A stretch of 46,987 nucleotides of DNA from CAZVUW01 sp964629825 (GTDB taxonomy: Bacteria; Actinomycetota; Nitriliruptoria; Euzebyales; Egibacteraceae): positions 1 to 46,987 of the forward strand of contig CAZVUW010000012.1 in NCBI GenBank assembly GCA_964629825.1. Reading direction: 5' to 3'. The first letter of the stretch is position 1. The number at the start of each line of letters is the position of its first letter. The notes under the pieces were generated by a model. The model searched no databases and had not been told where the DNA came from. It worked only from the letters and a program-made list of their open reading frames with translations. Both the position numbers and the translations under genes were made by a program. Of this stretch, positions 6,339 through 13,799 are shown piece by piece.

Positions 6339-6854
6339 GTGCGCACTCTTCTGCTGCTCTGCCTCGCGCTGCTCGCGGTTGCGTGCGGTCCCCCCGAGCC
6401 GCGCGCGGGCGAGCTGCTGCCCGCCGACCGGCGCGAGCCCGCCCCCGAGGTCGCGGGCGAGACGCTCGACGGCGAGCAGCTCGCGCTGGCCGACGTCGAG
6501 GGCCCCGTGGTCGTCAACTTCTGGGCCTCCTGGTGCGGGCCCTGCGTCGGCGAAGCCCCCGAGCTGCGCAACATCGCGCAGGCCTACGAGGACCGGGTGA
6601 CCGTCCTCGGCGTGAACGTGCGCGACAACCCGACCAACGCCCGTCGCTTCGAGTCGGACCTCGGGATCCCGTTCCCGTCCTGGTCCGACCCGTCGTCGGA
6701 GATCGCCGCGGCCTTCGGGGGGATCGGGCCGGCGGCGCTGCCGTCTACCCTGATACTCGACGATCAGCACCGCGTGGCGGTGCGCCTGTTCGGAGCCGTC
6801 ACCTACTCCCAGGTCAGCGGCTACCTCGACCCACTCCTCGCCGAGGCGGAATAA
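6339..6854 (+). CDS. resA: TlpA/ResA-like thioredoxin lipoprotein for cytochrome c maturation
   Basis: From GTG 6339 the product has 171 residues. The N-terminus VRTLLLLCLALLAVAC is a lipoprotein signal, with Cys16 as the lipidation site. A thioredoxin domain follows, with NFWASWCGPC as active site and a PSTLIL cis-proline loop near the end. A longer open frame would overlap the preceding gene and bury the signal peptide, so GTG 6339 is preferred. It lies 4 bases before ccdA and is followed by resB and ccsA. In such clusters this protein receives electrons from CcdA and reduces apocytochrome heme-binding thiols on the outer face. Its substrates should include the diheme cytochrome encoded just upstream. 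Confidence 0.88.
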   Translation: MRTLLLLCLALLAVACGPPEPRAGELLPADRREPAPEVAGETLDGEQLALADVEGPVVVNFWASWCGPCVGEAPELRNIAQAYEDRVTVLGVNVRDNPTNARRFESDLGIPFPSWSDPSSEIAAAFGGIGPAALPSTLILDDQHRVAVRLFGAVTYSQVSGYLDPLLAEAE

Positions 6855-6858
6855 CAGC

Positions 6859-7620
6859 ATGGACCCCGTCGGTCTGATACGGGACGCCAACTTCCTGGTG
6901 TCGGCCGTCGTCGCGCTCCTGGCGGGGCTGATCTCGTTCGCCTCGCCGTGCGTCGTGCCGCTGGTGCCCGGCTACCTGTCGTACATGACGGGGCTGTCGG
7001 GGGCGCAGCTGTCCTCGGGGGGCAGCACCAGCCGGCTGCGCGTCCTGTCCGGCGGTCTGCTGTTCGTGCTCGGCTTCGCCATCCCGTTCACGCTGATCGG
7101 CTTCTTCGGCGCGACGCTGGGGCTGCAGCTCAGCTCGCGGCCGTGGCAGATCGCCCTCGGGTCGCTGGTGGCGCTGCTCGGCCTGGTGATGACGGGCCTG
7201 CTGCCCTTCGACGTCCTCCGTCGCGACGTGCGCGTCACCGACACCGCCATCGACCGGGGCGTGCTCGGCGCGCTCCCGCTTGGGTTCGTCTTCGGGGTGG
7301 GTTGGACCCCCTGCGTCGGGCCGGCGCTGGGCGCGATCCTCACCCTGTCGGCCAACGCCAGCTCGAGCGGCGAGGCCATCCGCGGCGGCCTCCTGGCGTT
7401 TGTCTACGCGCTCGGCCTCGGGCTGCCGTTCGTTGCGTTCGGGCTGCTGTTCCACCGCGCCGGCCGGGCGCTCGGCTTCCTGCGCCGCAACGGGCGCGCC
7501 ATCCAGGTCGGCGGCGGCGTGATGCTGATGGTCGTCGGCATCGCCATCGCCACCGGCGTCTGGGACGCCTTCATCACGTTCCTGAGGCCGCTGATCCAGG
7601 GCTTCACGCCAGCCCTGTAG
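6859..7620 (+). CDS. ccdA: CcdA: transmembrane thiol-reductant transporter
   Basis: The product has 253 residues and about six hydrophobic segments, the usual CcdA size. The paired redox cysteines are in FASPCVVPLVPGYLSY (near residue 31) and GWTPCVGPALG (near residue 153), at the start of the first and fourth helices as in the family. CcdA carries reducing equivalents from cytoplasmic thioredoxin to an external TlpA/ResA-type protein, here most likely the lipoprotein encoded 4 bases upstream. A Ser/Gly-rich cytoplasmic loop separates helices 1 and 2. ResB follows after 7 bases, so the genes are one unit. Confidence 0.93.
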   Translation: MDPVGLIRDANFLVSAVVALLAGLISFASPCVVPLVPGYLSYMTGLSGAQLSSGGSTSRLRVLSGGLLFVLGFAIPFTLIGFFGATLGLQLSSRPWQIALGSLVALLGLVMTGLLPFDVLRRDVRVTDTAIDRGVLGALPLGFVFGVGWTPCVGPALGAILTLSANASSSGEAIRGGLLAFVYALGLGLPFVAFGLLFHRAGRALGFLRRNGRAIQVGGGVMLMVVGIAIATGVWDAFITFLRPLIQGFTPAL

Positions 7621-7627
7621 CCGCCGG

Positions 7628-9253
7628 ATGACAGAGCTCTCCAGCCCTCCTCAGGCACCCGCACCCACGCCACCGCGGACGCGCCTGCCCGAGATCCCCG
7701 GCCCGGTGGAGACGCTGATCCGCGCCTGGCACCGGCTGCGCCGCATGTCGACAGCGCTGTGGCTGCTGCTCGCTCTGGCGGTCGCCACGGTCATCGCCAC
7801 GTTCGTGCCGCAGGAGCCGGTCATCCCGAGCACCGTCGCCGACTGGCGCGAGGGCATCGCCGGCCCGGGCAAGACGACCGCCGCGGCCTTCGACGCGCTC
7901 GGCCTGTTCGACGTCTTCGGGTCGCCGTGGTTCATGGCGCTTACGGTCCTGCTGGTCGTGAGCCTCACCGGCTGCCTGATCCCGCGCGTGCGCACCTTCC
8001 TCCGCAACGTGCGGCGCCCGCCGGTGCCCGGCCGCAACCTGCACCGCGTCAGCACCCGCGTCGAGCTCGAGAGCCCGATGGCGCCGGAGCGGGCCGCCGC
8101 GCTGGCCCATGCCCTGCTGCGCCGACGGCGGTTCCGCGCCCGAACGGTCCCGGCCGAGGCGTCACCCACGGGGAACCTGCAGGTGGCGGCCGAGCGGGGC
8201 CACTGGCGCGAGGGCGGCAGCATCGCCTTCCACCTGTCCTTCTACCTGCTGCTCGCCGGCGGGGTCCTGGGGCACCTCCTCGGCTTCACCGGGCAGGTCA
8301 ACGTCGTGGAGGGCTCGAGCTTTGCGGACACCCGGCTGTCCTACATCGGCGGTGCCAACCCCGGCCGGCTGTTCTCCATGGACCAGCACCGCGGCTTCGT
8401 GGTGCGCCTGGACGACTTCGACGTGTCCTACTTCGAGCCCGAGGGCACCGACGAGGCGGGCCGCGAGCAGCGCACCCCGCGCGAGTTCGTGTCGCGCGTG
8501 ACGATCCTCGAGGGCGGGCAGGAGCGGGCGCAGGAGGAGATCCGCGTCAACGAGCCGATCAGCTACGACGGCATGAAGCTGTACCAGGTGCGGTTCGGCT
8601 TCGCGCCGCGGATCGAGGTGAGCACCGCCAACGGGACGCCCCTGTACTCGGAGGCCGTGCAGCTGCTCGACGCGGGCGGTGCGGTCTGGACCGGCGTGGC
8701 CAAGGTCGCCTCGTTCGACGTCGAGAGCCAGATCGCCCTGGAGCTGGTGCTGCTGCCCGACGCCGCCTTCGGGCCGGACGGGGTGCCGCTGAGCCGCTCG
8801 CCCGAGCCGCGCAACCCCCGCCTGGCCGTGGTGCTGTGGTACGGCGAGCTCGGGCTGGAGCGCAACGTCCCCGCCACCGAGTTCGACCGCGAGAACGGCC
8901 GCCGCCTGGAGCAGCCGCTGATCCTCTCTCCCGGTGAGACCGGCACCTTCGAGCCGCTCGGGTTGACCGTCTCGTTCCCCGAGCTGCCGTACTGGTCGGG
9001 CTTCCAGGTGTCGCATGAACGCGGCCGCTGGCTGCTGCTGGCCGGCTCGATTTTGCTTCTCGGCGGCCTGATACCATCCCTCTACGCCTACCGGCGCCGC
9101 CTGTGGGTCGATGTGCAACCCGTCGGCGAGGGCTGCCGTGTCGTCCTGGCGGGTGTCGCCCTCCAGCGAAAGCCTCTCTTCGCCGAGGCCTTCGACGAGA
9201 TCGCCAGCGAGCTTCGCACCCAGCTGACCGAGCCTATGCGACAGGAGCCCTGA
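7628..9253 (+). CDS. resB: ResB: System II cytochrome c heme-lyase component
   Basis: The product has 541 residues. Membrane segments lie at about 42-60, 101-118, 199-220 and 468-487, with a large extracytoplasmic domain between the third and fourth. This is the ResB/Ccs1 layout. The motif HWREGGSIAFHLSFY before helix 3 is typical of the family, and the basic loop after helix 2 (PRVRTFLRNVRR) is cytoplasmic. With CcsA/ResC it exports heme and attaches it to CxxCH motifs of apocytochromes. The gene is 7 bases after ccdA and 5 bases before ccsA. Confidence 0.93.
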   Translation: MTELSSPPQAPAPTPPRTRLPEIPGPVETLIRAWHRLRRMSTALWLLLALAVATVIATFVPQEPVIPSTVADWREGIAGPGKTTAAAFDALGLFDVFGSPWFMALTVLLVVSLTGCLIPRVRTFLRNVRRPPVPGRNLHRVSTRVELESPMAPERAAALAHALLRRRRFRARTVPAEASPTGNLQVAAERGHWREGGSIAFHLSFYLLLAGGVLGHLLGFTGQVNVVEGSSFADTRLSYIGGANPGRLFSMDQHRGFVVRLDDFDVSYFEPEGTDEAGREQRTPREFVSRVTILEGGQERAQEEIRVNEPISYDGMKLYQVRFGFAPRIEVSTANGTPLYSEAVQLLDAGGAVWTGVAKVASFDVESQIALELVLLPDAAFGPDGVPLSRSPEPRNPRLAVVLWYGELGLERNVPATEFDRENGRRLEQPLILSPGETGTFEPLGLTVSFPELPYWSGFQVSHERGRWLLLAGSILLLGGLIPSLYAYRRRLWVDVQPVGEGCRVVLAGVALQRKPLFAEAFDEIASELRTQLTEPMRQEP

Positions 9254-9258
9254 CACCG

Positions 9259-10431
9259 ATGGTGGACGAACAGCTGGCCCAGACGTCCAACACGCTGTTC
9301 AACGTCGCCTTCCTCACCTACATCGCGGCGGCGGTGGCCTACTTCTTCCGGCTCGCCTTCACGCGCGTGACGGTCGAGGGCGTGGCAGTGGGAAGCACCG
9401 CCGGGCGGCGGGTCGGCCTGCTCGGGACCGTCCTTGCCTCGGTCGGGGCGGTGGTGCAGCTCGCCAGCCTCGCGACCCGCGGGCTCGCGGTCGGTCGCGT
9501 GCCGTGGGCCAACATGTTCGAGTACTCCTCGGTGCTGGCTCTCGGCACCGTGGTCGTCGGCCTGCTGGTCGTGCAGCGGCGCTTCGGCTACGGCCACCTC
9601 ATGGGCTTCGTGCTGGCGCTGGCCGTCCTGTCGATGACGTCGGCCTTGCTGCTGTTCTCCGACCCCGGCCCGGTCGTGCCGGCGCTGAACTCCTACTGGA
9701 TCAACATCCACACCTCGGCGGCGATGGTGGCCTCGTCCATCTTCATCGTCGCGTTCGCGGCCACCGCGCTGTACCTGGTGAAGGACACCGCCGAGCGGCG
9801 CCTGGCGGAGCGCAGCGGCAGCGACTTCGCGGGGTCGACCGTCGGCGCTGCCTACGTGGAGCCCGCGACCGCCGAGGACGCGCCGGAGTCTGTGTCCGTG
9901 ACCGCTGGCGCCACCGAGGATGCCGTCGAGCCCGCCGAGCGGCCCTCGGCTCTGGCCCAGCGCGACACCCTGTCGCCGATCGCCTTCCCGATCATCCCCG
10001 CGGTGGTCGTCGGCCTGTTCGTGGTCATCGTGTGGCGGTCGCCGGTGGCGACGCTCAGCGCGGCCTCGGTTGCGGCGCTGCTCGGCATCTCCGCCTGGTA
10101 CGCGGTGCCGTATCTGCCGCCGGCGGCGCGCCTGGACGCCCTTGCCTACCGCGTGACCGCGTTCGCGTTCCCGATCTGGACCTTCGCGATCCTGGCCGGC
10201 GCGATCTGGGCGCAGGAGGCGTGGGGCCGCTACTGGGGCTGGGATCCCAAGGAGACCGGCTCGTTCTTCACCTGGGTCCTGTACGCCGGCTACCTGCACG
10301 CCCGCTCGACGCGCGGCTGGCGCGGGCGCAAGGCCGCCTGGATCGGCGTGGTGTCCTTCGCGGCGCTGATGGTCACCTACTACGCCGTCAACCTGTTCAT
10401 CGTCGGGCTGCACTCCTACGCCAACGTCTGA
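9259..10431 (+). CDS. ccsA: CcsA/ResC (also named CcsB) heme-handling protein with WWD domain
   Basis: The product has 390 residues from ATG 9259, 5 bases after the resB stop. The tryptophan-rich WWD motif is at about 323-336 (WGRYWGWDPKETGS). Candidate heme-ligand histidines are H151 (NIHTS) and H385 (GLHSYA). Between LYLVKD (about 171-176) and LDALAYR (about 292-298) there is an insertion of about 100 residues: an acidic Ala-rich loop (about 178-236), then two extra hydrophobic segments (about 240-258 and 265-286). Compact family members lack this, so 390 residues is long. A frame extending upstream into resB was rejected. Confidence 0.93.
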   Translation: MVDEQLAQTSNTLFNVAFLTYIAAAVAYFFRLAFTRVTVEGVAVGSTAGRRVGLLGTVLASVGAVVQLASLATRGLAVGRVPWANMFEYSSVLALGTVVVGLLVVQRRFGYGHLMGFVLALAVLSMTSALLLFSDPGPVVPALNSYWINIHTSAAMVASSIFIVAFAATALYLVKDTAERRLAERSGSDFAGSTVGAAYVEPATAEDAPESVSVTAGATEDAVEPAERPSALAQRDTLSPIAFPIIPAVVVGLFVVIVWRSPVATLSAASVAALLGISAWYAVPYLPPAARLDALAYRVTAFAFPIWTFAILAGAIWAQEAWGRYWGWDPKETGSFFTWVLYAGYLHARSTRGWRGRKAAWIGVVSFAALMVTYYAVNLFIVGLHSYANV

Positions 10432-10480
10432 GCTCCACGCCGACCTCATGACCGCAGCCCCCATGGCGGCAGCTCGCTAG

Positions 10481-11371
10481 ATGGCGCTCCTCCTCGGGCT
10501 GGGCGCCGCCGTCGTCTACGGCTCCGCCGACTTCCTCGGGGGCCTGGCCAGCCGCCGGTCTCCCGTGCTGGCGGTCGTGGCCGTCTCACAGGTGGCCGGC
10601 CTGGCGGTCCTGGGCGCCCTGATCTGGTTCCTGCCCGGGACCCCCACGACGTCCGCGATGCTGTGGGGAGCGGCCAGCGGCGCCGCAGGGGGAGCGGGCG
10701 TCGCGCTGCTCTACCGCGGCCTGTCGGTCGGGCGCATGGGGATCGTCGCCCCGACGACCGCTGTGGGCGCGGCTGCGGTGCCGGTGATCTACGGCCTGGC
10801 GGTCGGCGAGCGGCCCTCCGCGCTGGCCCTGATCGGCGTCGCCATCGCGCTGATCGCGATCGTCGCGGTGTCGCTGACGCCCGCCCCGGAGCACCCCGGG
10901 ACGCCCGAGGCCGTCGCACCCGGCGTGGGCGTGGCCGTGCCCGAGGCGGGGGCTCGTCGCATGCCGGCCGGTCTTCCCGAGGCCATCGCGGCCGGCATCG
11001 CCTTCGGTGCGTTCTTCATCCTGCTCGCGCGGGCGGGCGACCAGTCCGGGCTGTGGCCGCTGATCGGCGCACGGGCAGCGTCGATCTCGCTCGTGGTCGG
11101 GGGAGCGCTGCTCACCGGTCGCAGCCTGCGACCTGCGCGCGCCGACATGGGTGCCGTGTTCGGCTCGGGCGCGCTGGACATGGCCGCCAACGCCCTGTAC
11201 CTGCTGGCGACCTTCTCGGGTCTGCTGTCGCTGGTGGCCGTGCTGACCTCGCTGTACCCGGCGAGCACCGTGCTCCTGGCGCGGATCGCGCTCGGAGAGC
11301 GGCTCGCGGGGGTCCAGATCCTCGGTCTGCTCCTGGCCGCCGGGGGTGTGACGCTGATCGGCCTCGGCTGA
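10481..11371 (+). CDS. EamA/DMT-family membrane transporter
   Basis: The product has 296 residues and about ten hydrophobic segments in two similar halves, the usual EamA layout. The N-terminal half contains YGSADFLGGLASRRSP and the linker a Pro/Glu-rich loop (about 128-160). The second half ends in ILGLLLAAGGVTLIGLG, typical of these permeases. Substrates range from amino acids to nucleotide-linked compounds and cannot be told from sequence. It begins 49 bases after ccsA. A link to respiration is not evident. Confidence 0.85.
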   Translation: MALLLGLGAAVVYGSADFLGGLASRRSPVLAVVAVSQVAGLAVLGALIWFLPGTPTTSAMLWGAASGAAGGAGVALLYRGLSVGRMGIVAPTTAVGAAAVPVIYGLAVGERPSALALIGVAIALIAIVAVSLTPAPEHPGTPEAVAPGVGVAVPEAGARRMPAGLPEAIAAGIAFGAFFILLARAGDQSGLWPLIGARAASISLVVGGALLTGRSLRPARADMGAVFGSGALDMAANALYLLATFSGLLSLVAVLTSLYPASTVLLARIALGERLAGVQILGLLLAAGGVTLIGLG

Positions 11372-11440
11372 TCGGTGGCGATCGGCTGAGACTTCGGCCG
11401 GCGGGTGGGCCGGCCGACCGCTCCCGTCGCAGGGGCGTGC

Positions 11441-11446
11441 CAGGAT
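11441..11446 (+). promoter_or_regulatory. -10-like CAGGAT 7 bases before ATG 11454
   Basis: CAGGAT differs from TANNNT at the first base and lies exactly 7 bases before the second of two in-frame ATGs. This supports a leaderless start at 11454 over 11445. Confidence 0.35.
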
Positions 11447-11453
11447 GGCCGGC

Positions 11454-11939
11454 ATGGAGGACATAGAGAAGCGCGTGCTGGCTGCGCTGGAGGCGCACGG
11501 CGTCAGCGACTACCAGCTCATCGAGATCGACCCCGCCCATGCCGACACCGAGACCTTCTGCCGGGTGTACGGCTATCCGCCCGAGCGCTCGGCCAACACC
11601 ATCGTGGTGGCGTCCAAGCGCGGCGAGCGCCGGCACGTGGCCTGCGTGCTGCTGGCGACCACCCGCCTGGACGTCAACGGCACGGTGCGGCGCACGGCGG
11701 GGTTCAGCAAGGCCTCCTTCGCTGACCCGGAGGAGACCTCGGAGCTGACCGGGATGCTGATCGGCGGCGTCACCCCCTTCGGGCTGCCCGAGGACATCCC
11801 GCTGTACATCGACCGCCGCGTGATCGAGGCCCCTCGTGTCATCCTCGGCGGCGGCAGCCGCTCGAAGAAGCTCGATGTCGACCCCTCCGCGCTCCTCAAG
11901 CTGCCGCAGGCGCAGGTGGTTGCCGGCCTCGCTCGCTGA
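11454..11939 (+). CDS. YbaK/EbsC-type aminoacyl-tRNA deacylase family protein
   Basis: The product has 161 residues from ATG 11454; ATG 11445 would add MAG. The YbaK fold is indicated by the central segment VACVLLATTRLDVNGTVRR, the conserved basic FSKASFADPEE and GGVTPFGLP, and the late ILGGGSRSKKLDVDP. These match the Lys and Gly-Gly/Thr-Pro-Phe-Gly substrate-pocket motifs of bacterial YbaK proteins. Members hydrolyse mischarged aminoacyl-tRNA, often Cys- or Ala-tRNA-Pro, in the cytoplasm. Specificity cannot be assigned. The gene stands alone between a permease and an ABC exporter and has its own -10-like element. Confidence 0.85.
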   Translation: MEDIEKRVLAALEAHGVSDYQLIEIDPAHADTETFCRVYGYPPERSANTIVVASKRGERRHVACVLLATTRLDVNGTVRRTAGFSKASFADPEETSELTGMLIGGVTPFGLPEDIPLYIDRRVIEAPRVILGGGSRSKKLDVDPSALLKLPQAQVVAGLAR

Positions 11940-12005
11940 GCCCGCGGGAAGAGGACGGCGCCCTGCTGCGTTTGGTGCAGGGATCTGCCTAGTGGAGGAG
12001 CACAT

Positions 12006-13799
12006 CTGAACCGCCTGCGCTCGTCGCCGCTCGTGCGGCTGCTCGGCTGGCTGAGGCCCTACGCCCTGCCAGCCAGCGGCGCATATCTGGCGCTGATCGC
12101 GGCGACGGTGGTGACGCTGGCGGCCCCGCTGGTGCTCCGGGCGATCATCGACGCCGCCATCGGTGCGCGCCCGGGCGCGCTGGAGTGGGTGCCAGGCGAC
12201 CTCGGCCCGCGCGGTCGCCTGGTCGCGGCCGGGGCCGTGATCCTGGGCTTGGCCGTCGCCCGCGGGCTGCTGTCGTTCGCCCAGCGCTACGGGACGCTGT
12301 GGGTCGGGCGGCGGATCGCGACCGACCTGCGCCGCGATCTCTTCGACCACCTGCTGCGGCTCGAGGCCGGATACCACGACCGCAGCAGCGTCGGCCGGCT
12401 CATGACCCGCATCACCAGCGACACCGAGCAGGTCCGCACCTTCGCCGGCACGGCTGTCGCGGATGTCGTCAACATCGCCGTTCTGCTCATCGGCGCGGCC
12501 GTGGTGCTGTTCCGCATCGACCCGCTGCTGGCGTGGGTGGCGCTGGCGCCCGCCCCGCTCATCGCGATCGCCGCCGTGCTGTTCGCGGTGCTGATGCGCC
12601 CCCGCTTCCTCGACGTGCAGCGGGCGACCGGCGCGCTGACGGCGCGGCTTCAGGAGGCGCTGGCGAACGTGCAGGTGGTCAAGGCCTTCGCCGCCGAGGA
12701 CCGGACCTCGCAGCGCTACGCCGAGGACAACGAGGACCTGTTCGGCAAGCGCATGGTCCTGACGCGCGGCTTCACGACGCTGTTCCCGGCCATGAGCGTG
12801 CTGCTCGGCCTCGGCACCGCGGCCGTGCTGCTGCTCGGCGGGCGGCGGGTCATCTCCGGGGAGCTGTCCATCGGCACTCTGGTGGCCTTCAACGCCTACA
12901 TCGGCCTGCTCGGCCTGCCGGTGCGTCGACTTGGCTTCCTGCTGAACCTGGCGTCGCGCGCCAGCGCCTCGGCCACGCGGATCTTCGAGGTGCTCGACCG
13001 CCCGCCGGTGATCGCAGACCCGCCCGCGCCCGCGCGGATCGAGCGGCCGCGCGGCCGGATCACCCTGGAGGGCGTGTCGTTCGCCTTCCCGGGCGCGGTC
13101 GAACGGCCCGTGCTGACCGACATCGACCTCGAGGTCGAGCCCGGCGAGACCGTCGCCATCGTCGGCCGCAGCGGCTCGGGCAAGACCGCGCTGGTCGGTC
13201 TGGTGCCGCGCCTGTATGACGCGACCTCGGGCACCGTGCGCATCGACGGCGTGGACGTCCGCGACCTCACCCGCGAGGACCTGCGCGGGCTGGTGGGTTT
13301 CGTCGGGCAGGACGCCTTCCTGTTCAGCGCCTCCGTGCACGACAACGTCGCGTTCTCGGCCCCGGGGGCGACCCGGGAGCAGGTCGTCGAGGCCTGCCGC
13401 ATCGCCGGCGCGCACGACTTCGTCGAGGCGCTGCCGCAGGGCTATGACACCCTGGTCGGCGAGCGCGGTGTGACCCTGTCCGGGGGCCAGCGCCAGCGCC
13501 TCGCCCTGGCGCGGACGCTGCTGGTCGACCCGCCGATCCTGGTGCTCGACGACGCGGTGTCGGCCGTCGACGCGGGCACCGAGGGGCGCATCCGCGCCGC
13601 CCTGGCCGAAGCCACCCGGGCGCGCACCGTGATCATCGTCGCCCAGCGGCTGTCGACCATCCTGGCCGCCGACCGCATCGTCGTGCTCGAGGACGGCCGC
13701 GTCGCCGAGACCGGCACGCACGACGAGCTGCTGCGCGCCGGCGGCCCGTACGAGCGGCTCTTCGCGACCTTCGTGGCCGCGGCGGGGGTGGTGCCATGA
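12006..13799 (+). CDS. ABC exporter subunit with degenerate ATP site (heterodimer partner 1)
   Basis: The product has 597 residues from CTG 12006. GGAGGAG (11994-12000) lies 5 bases before this CTG, whereas the first GTG (12033) has no ribosome site, so a CTG start is inferred. A six-helix exporter domain precedes the ATPase. Walker A is GRSGSGKT (13164-13187) and the signature is canonical LSGGQ (13476-13490). After Walker B the catalytic Glu is replaced by Asp (LDDAVS, codon 13551-13553), and the switch His is Gln (VAQRLST). These are the marks of the non-catalytic half of a heterodimeric exporter. It overlaps its partner gene by 4 bases (ATGA). The substrate is unknown. Confidence 0.92.
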   Translation: MNRLRSSPLVRLLGWLRPYALPASGAYLALIAATVVTLAAPLVLRAIIDAAIGARPGALEWVPGDLGPRGRLVAAGAVILGLAVARGLLSFAQRYGTLWVGRRIATDLRRDLFDHLLRLEAGYHDRSSVGRLMTRITSDTEQVRTFAGTAVADVVNIAVLLIGAAVVLFRIDPLLAWVALAPAPLIAIAAVLFAVLMRPRFLDVQRATGALTARLQEALANVQVVKAFAAEDRTSQRYAEDNEDLFGKRMVLTRGFTTLFPAMSVLLGLGTAAVLLLGGRRVISGELSIGTLVAFNAYIGLLGLPVRRLGFLLNLASRASASATRIFEVLDRPPVIADPPAPARIERPRGRITLEGVSFAFPGAVERPVLTDIDLEVEPGETVAIVGRSGSGKTALVGLVPRLYDATSGTVRIDGVDVRDLTREDLRGLVGFVGQDAFLFSASVHDNVAFSAPGATREQVVEACRIAGAHDFVEALPQGYDTLVGERGVTLSGGQRQRLALARTLLVDPPILVLDDAVSAVDAGTEGRIRAALAEATRARTVIIVAQRLSTILAADRIVVLEDGRVAETGTHDELLRAGGPYERLFATFVAAAGVVP

